Positions 5,540 to 5,861 of a stretch of DNA of 5,861 nucleotides are shown here, in pieces. How positions within the stretch are numbered: position 1 is the first letter of the stretch; every line of letters starts with the position of its first letter. The position numbers and the translations under genes were made by a program. The stretch comes from CAZUZD01 sp964624465 (lineage in GTDB: Bacteria; Planctomycetota; Planctomycetia; Isosphaerales; Isosphaeraceae): assembly GCA_964624465.1 (NCBI GenBank), contig CAZUZD010000364.1, forward strand, positions 1-5,861. Direction: 5' to 3'. The notes below the pieces were generated by a model. That model saw nothing but the letters and a program-made list of their open reading frames with translations. It was not told the DNA's origin and made no database searches.

Positions 5540-5861
5540 GTCGTGTCCGGCCGATTGCGTTGCTGATCCTGTTCCTGCTCAGCCCCGGTCCCGGAGGGCT
5601 GGAATCCGCGAGCCATCCGGCCCGCGCCCAGGAGGCCCCGAGCGAGTCTTCGCCGATCGGGGTCGATCCCGCGCGGCTGGCCCGGATCGACGGGGCGCTG
5701 GAGCGGGCGGTGGCCGGGCGGCAGGTGCCGGGCGCGGTGCTCCTGGTCGGACACCGGGGGCGGACGGTCTCCGAGCGTGCGGTCGGCCAGCGGGCGATCG
5801 AGCCGGTCGCGGAGCCGATGACGACCGACACGGTCTTCGACCTGGCGAGCCTGACCAAGCC
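5536..5861 (+). CDS. Beta-lactamase-fold serine hydrolase, exported (3' end cut by window)
   Basis: Only the first 108 codons plus two bases are in the window. The protein begins MSRVRPIALLILFLLSPGPG, a basic start plus hydrophobic core (residues 7-15). A likely cleavage follows ARA at 29-31, so export to the periplasm is probable. The mature part (GVDPARLARIDGALERAV, then VPGAVLLVGHRGR) is the typical N-terminus of class C beta-lactamase-like/penicillin-binding hydrolases. FDLASLTK (101-108) carries the SxxK motif, with nucleophile S105 and K108 at the window edge. The later YxN and HxG-type motifs lie outside. Members include esterases, D-aminopeptidases and peptidoglycan peptidases; true beta-lactamase activity should not be assumed. 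The ATG overlaps the symporter stop by ATGA, with GAGGGA upstream. In some bacteria such genes neighbour, or are fused to, NamZ (DUF1343) muramidase domains; whether that holds here cannot be seen. Confidence 0.88.
   Translation, partial: MSRVRPIALLILFLLSPGPGGLESASHPARAQEAPSESSPIGVDPARLARIDGALERAVAGRQVPGAVLLVGHRGRTVSERAVGQRAIEPVAEPMTTDTVFDLASLTK

Noticed and set aside
5277..5858. Minus-strand 193-residue frame at the right edge
   Set aside because: It is antisense to the symporter end and the serine hydrolase start, both of which have clear motifs; the translation is Arg/Ser/Pro-rich with no family resemblance.
5536..5861. True antibiotic-resistance beta-lactamase
   Set aside because: The SxxK motif and fold are shared by many esterases and peptidases; the visible 108 residues and the symporter context give no support for beta-lactam hydrolysis.
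1..5861. CRISPR array, tRNA, rRNA or insertion sequence
   Set aside because: No regularly spaced direct repeats, no cloverleaf-like or ribosomal sequence, and no transposase-like frame were seen on either strand.

Overview
The window is very GC-rich, with strong G/C preference at third codon positions. Its gene content points to a planctomycete, probably close to the Isosphaeraceae. The reasons are a Tat-signal Gfo/Idh/MocA oxidoreductase of the 'EKL...GHQRHYS' type, a DoxX protein with a large inserted domain, and an ApbE-like flavin transferase with a GGQSS motif. This assignment rests on family resemblance; no marker gene is present.

Layout: three genes lie on the minus strand and two on the plus strand, diverging from an intergenic region at about 3689-4042. 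Reading leftward from it, the minus strand carries an ApbE-family FAD:protein FMN transferase (2591-3688). A gap of about 170 or 197 bases follows, depending on the DoxX start, and contains a GC-rich hairpin. Next is a DoxX-family membrane protein (1353 to 2420 or 2393). Four bases beyond it is a Gfo/Idh/MocA oxidoreductase with a twin-arginine signal, cut by the window edge (1-1348). The oxidoreductase ribosome site sits in the last codons of doxX, so these two are very probably co-translated.

Reading rightward, the plus strand carries a 498-residue sodium:solute symporter (4043-5539). Its stop overlaps (ATGA) the start of an exported beta-lactamase-fold serine hydrolase. That gene runs off the window just after its SxxK catalytic motif (5536-5861, incomplete).

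Likely biology: the symporter/serine-hydrolase pair resembles import or recycling operons in which a periplasmic hydrolase releases or trims a solute that a Na+-driven carrier takes up. Cell-wall amino-sugar recycling is one hypothesis, testable from the next genes. The DoxX/oxidoreductase pair is a tightly coupled membrane plus exported oxidoreductase unit of unknown substrate. ApbE would covalently attach FMN to a target protein not visible here.

The intergenic region holds candidate promoters for both directions and several inverted repeats. No RNA genes, mobile elements or CRISPR arrays were seen. Most of the window is ordinary chromosomal content. The points most worth a second look are the two non-ATG starts, the coupled pairs and the structured divergent promoter region.
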